Shown: piece by piece, positions 36,479 to 44,933 of the stretch | Layout of the letters: every line of letters starts with the position of its first letter | Position numbering within the stretch: the stretch's first letter is position 1 | Origin: Chloroflexota bacterium | GTDB taxonomy: Bacteria > Chloroflexota > UBA11872 > UBA12225 | Length of the DNA: 64,000 nt | Direction of reading: 5' to 3' | Assembly (NCBI GenBank): GCA_030447525.1 | Contig: JAUJOR010000011.1 | Span: 27,529 to 91,528, forward strand | Notes under the pieces: generated by a model | What the model was told of the DNA's origin: nothing | Database searches by the model: none | Seen by the model: the letters and a program-made list of their open reading frames with translations, nothing else | Made by a program: the position numbers and the translations under genes

Positions 36479-37414
36479 TTACGGCACGATTGGACTCTTT
36501 TTCGTTCGGCGGTACTCGCCGGGCGGTATCCCCTCCGCCGCGCGGAAGACTCGGGCCAGGTAGGCGGCTTCGGAATGGCCGGTGCGGTGGGCGATGGCGT
36601 CCAGTGGCAAGTCGGTGGTGAGTAACAGCTCGCGTGCCCGGTCGATCCGGAACCGGGCAAGGTAGCGCAGTGGAGGCACGCCCACGGCCGTCTTGAAGAG
36701 CGTGGAGAAGTAGCTGGGCTGCAGGTGCAGCGCGCCGGCGAGCTGCCCCAGCGTCAGCGACTCCCCGTAGCGCGACTCGATGATGCGGAACACCGGCGCC
36801 AGTCTGGTCAGCCGCCGGGCGGTCACCCCCGCGTCCCCGGCGTCGCCTCGCGCCGCGGCCTGGCGCCAGATGAGCGCCAGCAGCTCGGCGCAAGCTCCCT
36901 CGGCGGCGAGCACGTGGCCCGGCTCCGAGCGGCCGATCTCGGCGACGATGCGCTGAGCCGCATGCACCATCCGGGCGTGGCGCCCCGGCGCCACGCGCAG
37001 CGCGGTGGGAATTCGGAAGACGCTGGGCGCGTCCAGCACTCCATAGAGGCGCGCGTGGAAGTGGACCGAATATAGGTGGAGCGGATCGGCCGGGTCATGC
37101 GTCCCCTCACGCGCGACGCCGGGTGGGGAAAGGAGCAGGCCGCCAGGCCGCAGGGCGTGGGTTTCAGTTCCGATGCGGTACGTGGCGCCGCCTCCGACGC
37201 ACAGCATCGCCACGTAGCTCCCGGGCACGCCGGGGGGCAGCCGCCAGTCAGGTGGCACGGGCAACCAGCAGCCGGCGCCCAGCACGGAGCACGAGACGTG
37301 CGCCAGCAACCCCTCGGCCGCGCCCGCGGCGCCCTCCCCCACTCGCAGCACGCGCCCTCCCGAGAGCGAGCGGCACACCTCGGCGAGCCGGTCCGATGGA
37401 CCCACAGCCGTCAC
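36479..37414 (-). CDS. AraC-family transcriptional regulator
   Basis: A 311-residue regulator with an N-terminal cupin-like ligand domain (GSYVAMLCVGGGATYRIGTE, LRPGGLLLSPPGVA) and a C-terminal AraC DNA-binding domain (LTLGQLAGALHLQPSYFSTL; LPLDAIAHRTGHSEAAYLAR). It lies 60 bases upstream of PhyH on the same strand and so may control PhyH, the binding protein and the sulfatase in response to a sugar or related ligand. The start is the first ATG of the frame. Confidence 0.9.
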   Translation of the reverse strand: MTAVGPSDRLAEVCRSLSGGRVLRVGEGAAGAAEGLLAHVSCSVLGAGCWLPVPPDWRLPPGVPGSYVAMLCVGGGATYRIGTETHALRPGGLLLSPPGVAREGTHDPADPLHLYSVHFHARLYGVLDAPSVFRIPTALRVAPGRHARMVHAAQRIVAEIGRSEPGHVLAAEGACAELLALIWRQAAARGDAGDAGVTARRLTRLAPVFRIIESRYGESLTLGQLAGALHLQPSYFSTLFKTAVGVPPLRYLARFRIDRARELLLTTDLPLDAIAHRTGHSEAAYLARVFRAAEGIPPGEYRRTKKSPIVP

Positions 37415-37486
37415 GCCGGCGCACCAGCTGCGCCAGGTGCGGACCCGTGCGCGCCACGTCCTCCAGGAGCGCCTCGCGCCGGCCCG

Positions 37487-37876
37487 TCACCTGTGCGGCG
37501 AGTGATGGAGCGCCGGCTCATAGTGCAGCGGATAGCCCTTTTCCAGCAGCCCGTGCGCCCCCATCATGTCCCCGTAACCCGCCGTGTATACCACGATGGT
37601 GCTGTCCAGCAGGCGCTGCTCCTGCAAGTGATTCATGACCCGCCCCACCTGCGTGTCCACGAGGGCGCACAGCCCCCAGTAGTGGGCGATCCACCGGCGC
37701 CACTCGCCCTCCTCCAGGTCTGCGTGCCAGGCGTACTTGGAGCGCGCCACTTCCGCCGGCTTGGTCACCGGCCCGGTGCGCAGGCTGGCGGGCAGCGGGA
37801 CGTCGCCGGGATCGATCAGGCGATCGTACGGCGCCGGGACAATCATGGGGAAGTGTGGCGCGTTGAACGAGCACAC
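37487..37876 (-). pseudogene. Internal fragment of a sulfatase gene
   Basis: A 129-codon fragment corresponding to the middle of a sulfatase: SFNAPHFPMIVPAPYD, then WIAHYWGLCALVDTQVGRVM and IVVYTAGYGDMMGAHGLLEK. The N-terminal half with the CxPxR motif and the C-terminal third are missing. At the distal metal site the expected DHG is replaced by GYG. It begins 12 bases after the stop of the intact sulfatase at 37889, suggesting a former neighbouring gene truncated by deletion. Confidence 0.8.
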
Positions 37877-37888
37877 GTGGAGTGGCGC

Positions 37889-39451
37889 TCATGGGGCGTG
37901 CCAGTTCCTCTCGGCGCGCCTGGGGACGTAGCTGGCCAGGGGGAGGTCGTCCTCGGCGCGGATGGTCCAGCGCAAGAGCTCTTCAACCAGGCGGTGACGG
38001 ACATCGCGGCAGGTGGGATCATCGAAGCGGTTTGCGAGCTCCGCAGGATCGGCCCCCACGTCGTACAGCTCGCCGTTGCCGAGCATGTCATAGGTGAGCT
38101 TCCAGGGGCCCAGGCGCAGGCACTTGACGGTACCGGACTGGGTGACGGTGTTCAGCTCGTCAAAGCGCGAGGCGCCGTAGGGGAAGTGGAGGGGCGGGCG
38201 ATCGTGCTCGCCGTAGTGCAGGCCGCCATAGCCGAGCTCGATGTAGGCGCTGCGGAACTCCTCTTGGGGATAGGGCGCGCCGGTCAGGAGTGGCCACAGG
38301 CTGCGCCCCTGCACGCCGTACGGCGTCTCCGAGCCCAGGGCCTCGCACAGCGTAGGCATGAGGTCGACGAGCGAGACGTGATCCTGCTGGTTGGCCGGGC
38401 GGGGGGTAACTCCTGGTCCGTGGACGACGAGCGGCACGCGGACGAGGCACTCCGGGAGACCGACCCCTTTGCGCTGGAGGCCGTAGTCGCCGGCGTAGTC
38501 GCCGTGATCGGCGGTGAAGAGGATGAGGGTGTTGCCCAGCAAGCCGCGCCCCTCCAGGTGCCCCACGAAGCGGCGCAGCTGGTCATCGAGCAGGCGCAGC
38601 ATGCCGCAGTAATTGGCGCGGTAGCGCCGCCAGTGCGCGTCGTAGCCGGGGTTGGACGCCTCGATCATGGATCGCTCCCAGCGCCACTTCTCCCCCGGCG
38701 GCCCGGACTTGCGCTCCAGGGCCTCCGGTCCCGCCACTCGGTCCGGCACAGCCCCTTCCGGAAAGAGGCTGAAGTACGGCTCCGGCACCTGGTAGGGATT
38801 GTGTGGCTCGGGGAAGCTGAGCCACAGGAAGAACGGCGCCGCGCCGCCCCCACCGCCGTCTGCCGTGCCGGTCAGGGAGTCGATCCACCCCATGGCATCG
38901 CGCACGATGCGCTGCGGCAGCTGGCACTCCGCGGGGAAGGGGGTGGGCTCGAGGCTCAGGGCGCCGCGCTCGCGGGCCAGGTCGGCCAGCCAGGCGTCAA
39001 AGGCCGCCTCCTGCTGGGAACGCTCCGGTCCCGGGACGTCTCCCGTGCGCCCCACGTGCATGTAGGTGCTGGCGAAGTCCAGCTCAGCCGGCTTGAGGTG
39101 CGAGTGGTTCTTGCCGGCCAGGCCGATGCTGTAGCCGGCCTCACGCAGCAGGTCCACCAGGTCCCGCTCGTAGATGGCGTGCTTGATGGCGCTGTTCTGG
39201 CGCACGCGGTGCGCCTTGGGGAAGCGCCCGGTGAAGAGGCTGATGCGCGCCGGGGCGCAGACGGGCATGGGCGTGTACGCCCGCTCGAAGCGCGCCCCCC
39301 GAGCGCCAAGCGAGTCCAGGAACGGCATGGTGTCCAGCGGGAAGCCGGCAGCGCGGGTGAAGTCGGCGCGCTGCTGATCGGTCATCACCAGCACGATGTT
39401 TGGCCGGCTCACCAGCGCTCCTGCGGACGGCTCAGTCTGGGTTATCGGCAT
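37889..39451 (-). CDS. Sulfatase (type I, formylglycine-dependent)
   Basis: A 520-residue sulfatase. The proximal metal site is IVLVMTDQQRADF; VCAPARISLFTG holds the formylglycine Cys65; LAGKNHSHL gives the active-site Lys and His; LFTADHGDYAGDYGL the distal metal residues. There is no signal peptide. Its ATG overlaps the TAA of the upstream binding-protein remnant by 3 bases, preserving the binding-protein-then-sulfatase order seen at 59417-62338. The C-terminal part contains the usual calcium-site-adjacent strands (YVPRRAERNWH) but no extra domain. Confidence 0.92.
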   Translation of the reverse strand: MPITQTEPSAGALVSRPNIVLVMTDQQRADFTRAAGFPLDTMPFLDSLGARGARFERAYTPMPVCAPARISLFTGRFPKAHRVRQNSAIKHAIYERDLVDLLREAGYSIGLAGKNHSHLKPAELDFASTYMHVGRTGDVPGPERSQQEAAFDAWLADLARERGALSLEPTPFPAECQLPQRIVRDAMGWIDSLTGTADGGGGGAAPFFLWLSFPEPHNPYQVPEPYFSLFPEGAVPDRVAGPEALERKSGPPGEKWRWERSMIEASNPGYDAHWRRYRANYCGMLRLLDDQLRRFVGHLEGRGLLGNTLILFTADHGDYAGDYGLQRKGVGLPECLVRVPLVVHGPGVTPRPANQQDHVSLVDLMPTLCEALGSETPYGVQGRSLWPLLTGAPYPQEEFRSAYIELGYGGLHYGEHDRPPLHFPYGASRFDELNTVTQSGTVKCLRLGPWKLTYDMLGNGELYDVGADPAELANRFDDPTCRDVRHRLVEELLRWTIRAEDDLPLASYVPRRAERNWHAP

Positions 39452-39642
39452 GCCATCTCACCGGAAGACTGGATTTCCCTGAGCAGGCCGTCCAGCTTGC
39501 GCTTGATGGCGTCCGCCACGGCGCGCGCGTTGGCGCTGTTGCTCCACAGCGAGCCGAGCTCCTGGTTGATGGCCCGGGTGATGTCGCCCCAGCGGTAAGG
39601 CTCGGCGCCGCGAGGGCCAGCGGGGCGCCACGGAGGGCGATG
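39442..39642 (-). pseudogene. C-terminal remnant of a solute-binding protein
   Basis: Only the last 66 codons remain: EPYRWGDITRAINQELGSLW, then ADAIKRKLDGLLREI before the stop. This is the helix that closes family 1 binding proteins (compare QALWDG and LDGLL strings in neighbours). An in-frame TAG at 39643 cuts the reading frame on the N-terminal side. The stop overlaps the start of the sulfatase gene at 39451. The rest of the gene was presumably lost when the dikinase/TetR block arrived upstream. Confidence 0.6.
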
Positions 39643-39761
39643 CTAGAACCTTTTTGCACCGGACGCAAGTGGCTACACCTTGCTGCGGGTCGCCGGCGCC
39701 CTGCGCGCGCGGCACACCGGCGCCTCGTTCCCTAGGGGGTGTAGAGGGGGGCCTCCCCGGG

Positions 39762-42521
39762 CTACGTCTCCCCTTGCCCCAGTGGGGTGACGGTGCCGGT
39801 GGCGCCGTCCACTTCGACGATGGCCCCATCGCGGATCCGCTCGGTGGCCCCGGCGAGGCCGACCACTGCCGGGATGCCGTACTCGCGGGCGACCACCGCC
39901 CCGTGGGACATGGCCCCGCCCATCTCCATCACCAGCCCGCCGGCGGTGAGAAACAGTGGTGTCCAGCCGGGATCGGTGGAAGGGGCCACCAGGATCTCAC
40001 CGGGCCCCAGGCGGGCCCCCACCGGGTCGAGGATCACCCGCGCCCGGCCCACCACCCGCCCGGCGGACGCCGGGCTGCCACGGAGGACGCTGTCGCCGGC
40101 CGCCGAGGCGGGCCCGGTGGCCGGGGCCTGGGGCTCGGTGCCGTCAGAGAGCAGGAAGCGGGGCAGGTGGCGGCGCCGGAGCTCGTCCTCATATCGCGCC
40201 CGGCGCTCGCGCACCAGGGCTCGTAAGTCCGGGCCTTCCGGGCGCAGGGCCCCCCGCATCTCGGGAAAGGTCAGGAACCAGAGGTCATCCGGCGCGTCGA
40301 GGCGCCCGGCGCGGGCCAGCTCCAGGCCCACCGGGGCCAGCACCGTGCGGGCCCGGTTGAGCAGGAGGACGACCAGGAACTTGGGCAGCTCGCGGGTGCC
40401 GGCCAGGGCCAGACCGCGGTGGAGCAGGGCGCGGACAGCAACGCCGCGTAGCCGACCGCACCGGGCCGCGCGCCGCACGAGCTCCCCGGCCGCCGCCTCG
40501 GCCTGGGCCGTCGCCCGGCGGAATCGGGCGTCCGGGGCGGCCGCTGCTTCGTCCAGCGCCAGGTAGTTGGCCAGGGCACCCAGCAGGTGCGCCGGGTCCT
40601 CGGTCCAGCGGGGGAGCCCCAGATCGATCTCCGCCACCGCTCGGTGCCCGTAGCGGTCGAGGAAGGCGGCCAGCCCCTGCTGCAGGACGGGGGGCAGGCG
40701 CCCCTGGCGGTAGCCGGCGGCGAGTTGGCCGGCCGGCTGGTGGCGCAGGGCGTCGCCGGCGGGGGCGTCGTCCCGCAGGCGCCGGGCGAGGACCCACAGG
40801 GCCAGGTCCATCTCCGTGGTGGGGTTGTGAGGCAGGGCGCGGGTGACGGTATCCCGGTCATCGGGAGTGGCCAGATCGCCGAGGAGTCGCCAGGCCAGTC
40901 CCAGCGAGCCGAGTCCGACGATCAGCAACGGGACGACCCGTGGCATGATCCTCGCCGGCCAGGTGAACAGGAGCTGCTCGGCGAGATCGAGGCGGGCAGC
41001 CCCGCTGGCTTCTGGGGGGAGGGTGGCATCCGCCACCAGGGCGTCCCGGAGGCGCCAGGCCGCCCGACGCGCCGCGCCCGGGGCGGCGACGGCCTGCAGG
41101 ACGCGCAGCGGCATCCGCGTGGCCGCCAGGAAGCGCAGGATCGTTGGCAGGAGGCGGCGCCAGGATACCGGCCGGGGCGCCAGGCGCGGGTCGGTCAGGA
41201 GGGCCTGCAGCAAGGGCGCGCTCCGCGCCTCCCCTCGTTCGAGGAGGGCCGCGGCCAGGCGGCGGCCGATCGGTGAGCCGAGCATCGCCGTCACGTCAAG
41301 GAACAGCCGCCCGGCGGCCTCTCGGACGGCCGGCGGCCCGGCGAGGGGATCGGCCGGGGCGGCCCCCAACATGGCCGCTACCGAGGAGGTGATCAGGCGC
41401 ATGGCCTGCACCCCTGCCGGCGTAAAGGGCCGCAAGACCCCCTGCGCCACGTTGAAGTTGAAGTACACGCGGAGGTCGCCGTCGTCCACCGGCGCCTCCG
41501 CCGGGAGCGGGAAGAGCGTGGTGATCGGTCGCGCCTGCGTCAGCCACAAGATGCCCTGGCGGTCGAGGGCGAACTCCACGTCCTGGGGACTGCCGAAGTG
41601 GGCCTCCACCCGCGCTCCCAGCCCGGCCAGCTCGCGAAGCTGATCGCCGGAGAGGCAAACGCCGGCGGCGCCCCCCTCCCGCTCGACGCGGTGCGTCCCC
41701 CCGCCGGGCGTAGCCACGATGGCCAGCCGCGCGTCGCCGGGGCGCTGCTCCAGGACGGCGCCGCTGCGGCTGTCGACGACGAAATGGTCGGGGGTGACTG
41801 CCCCGGAGACGACGGCCTCGCCGAGGCCGGGACTGGCGTCGATTGCCACCCGCCGCCGCCGTCCAGTCAACGGGTCGGCGGTGAACATGACCCCAGCCAC
41901 GGCCGCGTCCACCAGGCGCTGGACGACCACGGCCAGACGGACATTGCGAGGATCGATGCCGTTGACCGCGCGGTACGCCACGGCCCGCTCCGTCCACAGC
42001 GAGGCCCAGCAGCGCCGCACGGCGTCGATGACCGGCTCCGCTCCCACCACATTCAGGTAGCTGTCTTGCTGCCCGGCGAAGCTGGCAAAGGGCAGGTCCT
42101 CGGCGGTGGCGGAAGAGCGTACGGCGACGGGCACCGCCGGGCCCAGCGCGGCCAGGGCGGCGCGGATGGCCGCGACGATCGCTTCGGGCACCGGCGTGGC
42201 CACCATCCGCCGGCGGATGGTGGTAGCAAGGGTGGCCTGGCGCTCCCGGTCGTCCACCGCGACGGATGCCAGGGCCTCGAGTGACGCCTGGAGATCGGCC
42301 TGTGCGGCGGCCAGGGCGTAGGCGGTGGTGGTGACGCAAAAGCCGGGTGGCACCGGGAAGCCGGCGCGGATCAGCTCACCCAGGTTCGCCCCCTTCCCCC
42401 CGGCCAGCGCCAGGGAGTCCCGCTGCAGCGCCGGGAGCGGCACGACCAGCGGGCCGGAGGCATCACCATCGCCGAGGACGGATGGGCGCCGGGAGCTGGG
42501 GAGCGACTCGACGACGGGCAT
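39762..42521 (-). CDS. PEP-synthase/rifampin-phosphotransferase-like dikinase
   Basis: A 919-residue protein with the ATP-binding half of pyruvate phosphate dikinase (GGKGANLGELIRAGFPVPPG; PVAVRSSATAEDLPFASFAG; QDVEFALDRQGILWLTQARP), a long middle domain beginning near FNFNVAQGVLRPFTPAGVQA, and a C-terminal swivelling phosphohistidine domain (MEMGGAMSHGAVVAREYGI). The PEP/pyruvate barrel of true PEP synthase is missing. ATP domain, middle domain and His domain in this order is the layout of rifampin phosphotransferases. ATG 42521 follows GGAGGGACGT. A divergent TetR gene and a palindrome sit upstream. Target could be rifamycin or another acceptor. Confidence 0.78.
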   Translation of the reverse strand: MPVVESLPSSRRPSVLGDGDASGPLVVPLPALQRDSLALAGGKGANLGELIRAGFPVPPGFCVTTTAYALAAAQADLQASLEALASVAVDDRERQATLATTIRRRMVATPVPEAIVAAIRAALAALGPAVPVAVRSSATAEDLPFASFAGQQDSYLNVVGAEPVIDAVRRCWASLWTERAVAYRAVNGIDPRNVRLAVVVQRLVDAAVAGVMFTADPLTGRRRRVAIDASPGLGEAVVSGAVTPDHFVVDSRSGAVLEQRPGDARLAIVATPGGGTHRVEREGGAAGVCLSGDQLRELAGLGARVEAHFGSPQDVEFALDRQGILWLTQARPITTLFPLPAEAPVDDGDLRVYFNFNVAQGVLRPFTPAGVQAMRLITSSVAAMLGAAPADPLAGPPAVREAAGRLFLDVTAMLGSPIGRRLAAALLERGEARSAPLLQALLTDPRLAPRPVSWRRLLPTILRFLAATRMPLRVLQAVAAPGAARRAAWRLRDALVADATLPPEASGAARLDLAEQLLFTWPARIMPRVVPLLIVGLGSLGLAWRLLGDLATPDDRDTVTRALPHNPTTEMDLALWVLARRLRDDAPAGDALRHQPAGQLAAGYRQGRLPPVLQQGLAAFLDRYGHRAVAEIDLGLPRWTEDPAHLLGALANYLALDEAAAAPDARFRRATAQAEAAAGELVRRAARCGRLRGVAVRALLHRGLALAGTRELPKFLVVLLLNRARTVLAPVGLELARAGRLDAPDDLWFLTFPEMRGALRPEGPDLRALVRERRARYEDELRRRHLPRFLLSDGTEPQAPATGPASAAGDSVLRGSPASAGRVVGRARVILDPVGARLGPGEILVAPSTDPGWTPLFLTAGGLVMEMGGAMSHGAVVAREYGIPAVVGLAGATERIRDGAIVEVDGATGTVTPLGQGET

Positions 42522-42602
42522 ACGTCCCTCCGCTGCGTTATGGATAGCCGGCCCTTGCCGCCACGGGGCGTTGCGTCGGGGCACCCAGCGAGTATAGACT
42601 CA

Positions 42603-42616
42603 ATTGAATGATCAAT
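42603..42616. promoter_or_regulatory. Putative TetR operator
   Basis: ATTGA and TCAAT face each other around ATGA in the 86-base gap between the divergent dikinase and TetR genes. It is in the right place to control both. It overlaps the first ATG of the TetR frame, so either the regulator starts further in or it represses from within its 5' end. Confidence 0.45.
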
Positions 42617-43336
42617 CAAGAGGGTAGAGGAAAGGATACGGCAATCACAGGGGCGGGCCAGACCGTAAGGGCGCGCAAGACGCAGACGGCAAGGGAGAAG
42701 GAGACGGGGGGTAAGGCGCCGCCGGGCGGGCGCCGGGAGCAGATCCTGGCGGCCGCGCTCCAGGTGATGGCCGAGCGCGGCTTCCGCGGCGCCAGCATCA
42801 AGCGCATCGCCGAGCGCGCCGGGCTGAAGTCCGCCGCCCTGATCTACTGGTATTTCAAGGACAAGGAAGCCCTGCTGGCGGCCCTCCTGACCGAGATGGC
42901 CCCATTCCTTGGCCAGGTGGCGGACGCCGAGCGCCTGCTTGACCGGCCTCCGGAGGAGGTGCTCCCGTGGGTGGCCGGGGGCTTTGTGCACGCCATCCAG
43001 CAGCCGGTGGCCGGGCGTCTCCTGCGCGTCGTGCTGTCCGAGGCGGCGCGCCACCCGGCGGTGGCGACGTACTTCGCCGAGCGGGGACCCCTGGTGGTGC
43101 TGCAATTCCTGGAACGCTACCTGGCTCGGCAGACCGAGCTGGGCCGGCTGCGCCCCCACGACCCGCGGGCCACCGCCCGCTCATTCATGGGGATGCTGGT
43201 GGTCTACGCCCTGGGCCGGGAGGTCTTCCCGGTGCTGGGCGCCGGCTTCCCGGCGGGCGAGACGTACGCCCGGGACGTGGTGGCCTTGTTCCTGGACGGG
43301 CTCCGCGCCGGCCAGGGGGCTTCATCAGGGGAATGA
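42608..43336 (+). CDS. TetR-family transcriptional regulator
   Basis: Helix-turn-helix about residues 45-90: REQILAAALQVMAERGFRGA, then IKRIAERAGLKSAALIYWYF and KDKEALLAALL, the canonical TetR signature. The remaining 150 residues form the helical ligand domain with a C-terminal TetR_C-type segment (YLARQTELGRLRPHDPRATA). Divergent from the dikinase gene, which it probably represses until a drug-like ligand binds. The first 40 residues from ATG 42608 are charged and unconserved, so the true start may be further downstream; GAGGAAAGG at 42625-42633 could be its ribosome site. Confidence 0.88.
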   Translation: MINQEGRGKDTAITGAGQTVRARKTQTAREKETGGKAPPGGRREQILAAALQVMAERGFRGASIKRIAERAGLKSAALIYWYFKDKEALLAALLTEMAPFLGQVADAERLLDRPPEEVLPWVAGGFVHAIQQPVAGRLLRVVLSEAARHPAVATYFAERGPLVVLQFLERYLARQTELGRLRPHDPRATARSFMGMLVVYALGREVFPVLGAGFPAGETYARDVVALFLDGLRAGQGASSGE

Positions 43337-43513
43337 CTCCCGGAGACATTGATTGAGAAGACGCTCCATCATTCATTCCACCGGCCGGGCGGGACGGCGT
43401 TCCGAGTTCATACCGTGCTGGGGCCCCGCCGCGCACAAAAGACCCATAAGATAATGGGAGCCGAGGCTGCGGGCAGAGTACGGCGGCCAGGCCAGCGCAG
43501 GGGAGGTACAGCC

Positions 43514-44890
43514 ATGTCTGCGGTGATGGGAGGCCGACTGGGACTCACGGGTTGCACCCGTCGTAGGGCGGTGCGGCGGGCCGCCGAGTTGCTTGCGGGG
43601 ACCGGGGCGGCGGTGGTGGTGGCGTGCGCGGGGGGTGGAGCAGCCGGAGACGCGGGGGCGTCGAAGCCGGCGGCGTCAGGGCCGCAGCGGGTGGATGTGT
43701 GGTGGTCGATCGCGGACAACAATCCGTCGGTGCAACCGGCATGGGAGGACTTTAAGCGGCGTCACGCCGGCTGGACGGGTGAGCTGACAATGGGCGTCCC
43801 GTTCGACAAGTTCCAAACGACGCTGGCCGGCGGCGTGGTACCGGACGCGTACTTCGGGAGCTTCGAGACGATCCAGGTCGCGGCCTACAAGAAGATGTTC
43901 GCCCCGCTGGACGACTACATCGCCCGCGACAAGGTGAGCCTGGACCAGTACTACTTTGGGTCCAAAGCAGGCGCCGTATTCCGGGGCAAGACGTATGGGA
44001 TGCCCCACCACTCCAACGTGCGCTCGGTGTACGTCAACCAGAAGGCCTTCCGCGAGGCGGGGCTGGACCCCGACAAGGCCGTGGCCTCGTGGGACGACTT
44101 TCGGCAGGCGATCCAGCGCATGCGGCAGGAGGAGGCGCCGGGGCAACTAACGCGGATCGGCTACCACCCCACCTGGCAGATCGGCGGGCCGACGGCGATC
44201 ATGTACTTCCAGGCCAACGGGGTACCACTGCTGAGCGCGGACGGCAACCAGCCAGGGTTTGCGACGCCGGCGGGAGCGGAGGCGCTCAAGTGGGTGGCGG
44301 ACACGGTCTCGGCCCTGGGCGGCAAGGGGGCGCTGGACGAGTTCCAGAAGCGGTTCCCGAAGGGCACCGGAGAGGCGCTGGGGAAAGGGGCCACGGGGGT
44401 CGCGCTGGCGGGCATCTGGGTGGTGCCACGGGATGCGATGATTGCCGACCCGGGCGTGTCCATCGCGCAGTGGCCGGTACCGGGCGGGCCGAGCGCGAAG
44501 GGGAAGACCTTTGGCTACGTGGCGGCGACCTCGGGAGTGGTGCCCACGGCGGCGCCACGCCCGGACGCGGGCTGGGAGTTCACCAAGTACCAGGCCTCGG
44601 TGGAGGGGCAGCGCTTCATCCAGGAGCCGGAGGGCTCGTGGGATCAGGCGTGCATCCCGAGCGTGGCCAACGACGCGGCGTCTCTCCAGAAGCAGCCGTG
44701 GCGTAAGCGGGCGAATGAGCTCCTCGGGCAAGCGCGCCATACGGCGTACTTTCCGTTTCCCGGCGCGGCGGACATCCAGGCGGCGATGAACACGGCGATG
44801 GACAACCTGCTCGCCGGCAAGCAGGGGCCGGACGCGACGCTGCAGGACATGAAGCAGCAGGTGCAGAACGTGATGGATCAATACCGCTGA
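43514..44890 (+). CDS. Extracellular solute-binding protein, Tat lipoprotein
   Basis: A 458-residue family 1 binding protein. The ATG at 43514 follows GGGGAGG. The signal reads CTRRRAVRRAAELLAGTGAA and ends in a VVVAC lipobox. The body includes VDVWWSIADNNPSVQPAWED, PDAYFGSFETIQVAAYKKMF and YGMPHHSNVRSVYVNQKAF (substrate-cleft loop). Transcribed alone, convergent with the next binding protein; no transporter subunits adjoin it. The frame upstream to 43349 lacks coding character. Confidence 0.9.
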   Translation: MSAVMGGRLGLTGCTRRRAVRRAAELLAGTGAAVVVACAGGGAAGDAGASKPAASGPQRVDVWWSIADNNPSVQPAWEDFKRRHAGWTGELTMGVPFDKFQTTLAGGVVPDAYFGSFETIQVAAYKKMFAPLDDYIARDKVSLDQYYFGSKAGAVFRGKTYGMPHHSNVRSVYVNQKAFREAGLDPDKAVASWDDFRQAIQRMRQEEAPGQLTRIGYHPTWQIGGPTAIMYFQANGVPLLSADGNQPGFATPAGAEALKWVADTVSALGGKGALDEFQKRFPKGTGEALGKGATGVALAGIWVVPRDAMIADPGVSIAQWPVPGGPSAKGKTFGYVAATSGVVPTAAPRPDAGWEFTKYQASVEGQRFIQEPEGSWDQACIPSVANDAASLQKQPWRKRANELLGQARHTAYFPFPGAADIQAAMNTAMDNLLAGKQGPDATLQDMKQQVQNVMDQYR

Positions 44891-44933
44891 GGGGATGATG
44901 CCGGGGCGGTGACGCGAGAGCCTGCCCCTCCGA

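Noticed and set aside
37076..39598. An 840-codon plus-strand frame opposite AraC and sulfatase genes
   Set aside because: It crosses several real minus-strand genes and lacks domain signatures, as expected of a GC-rich shadow.
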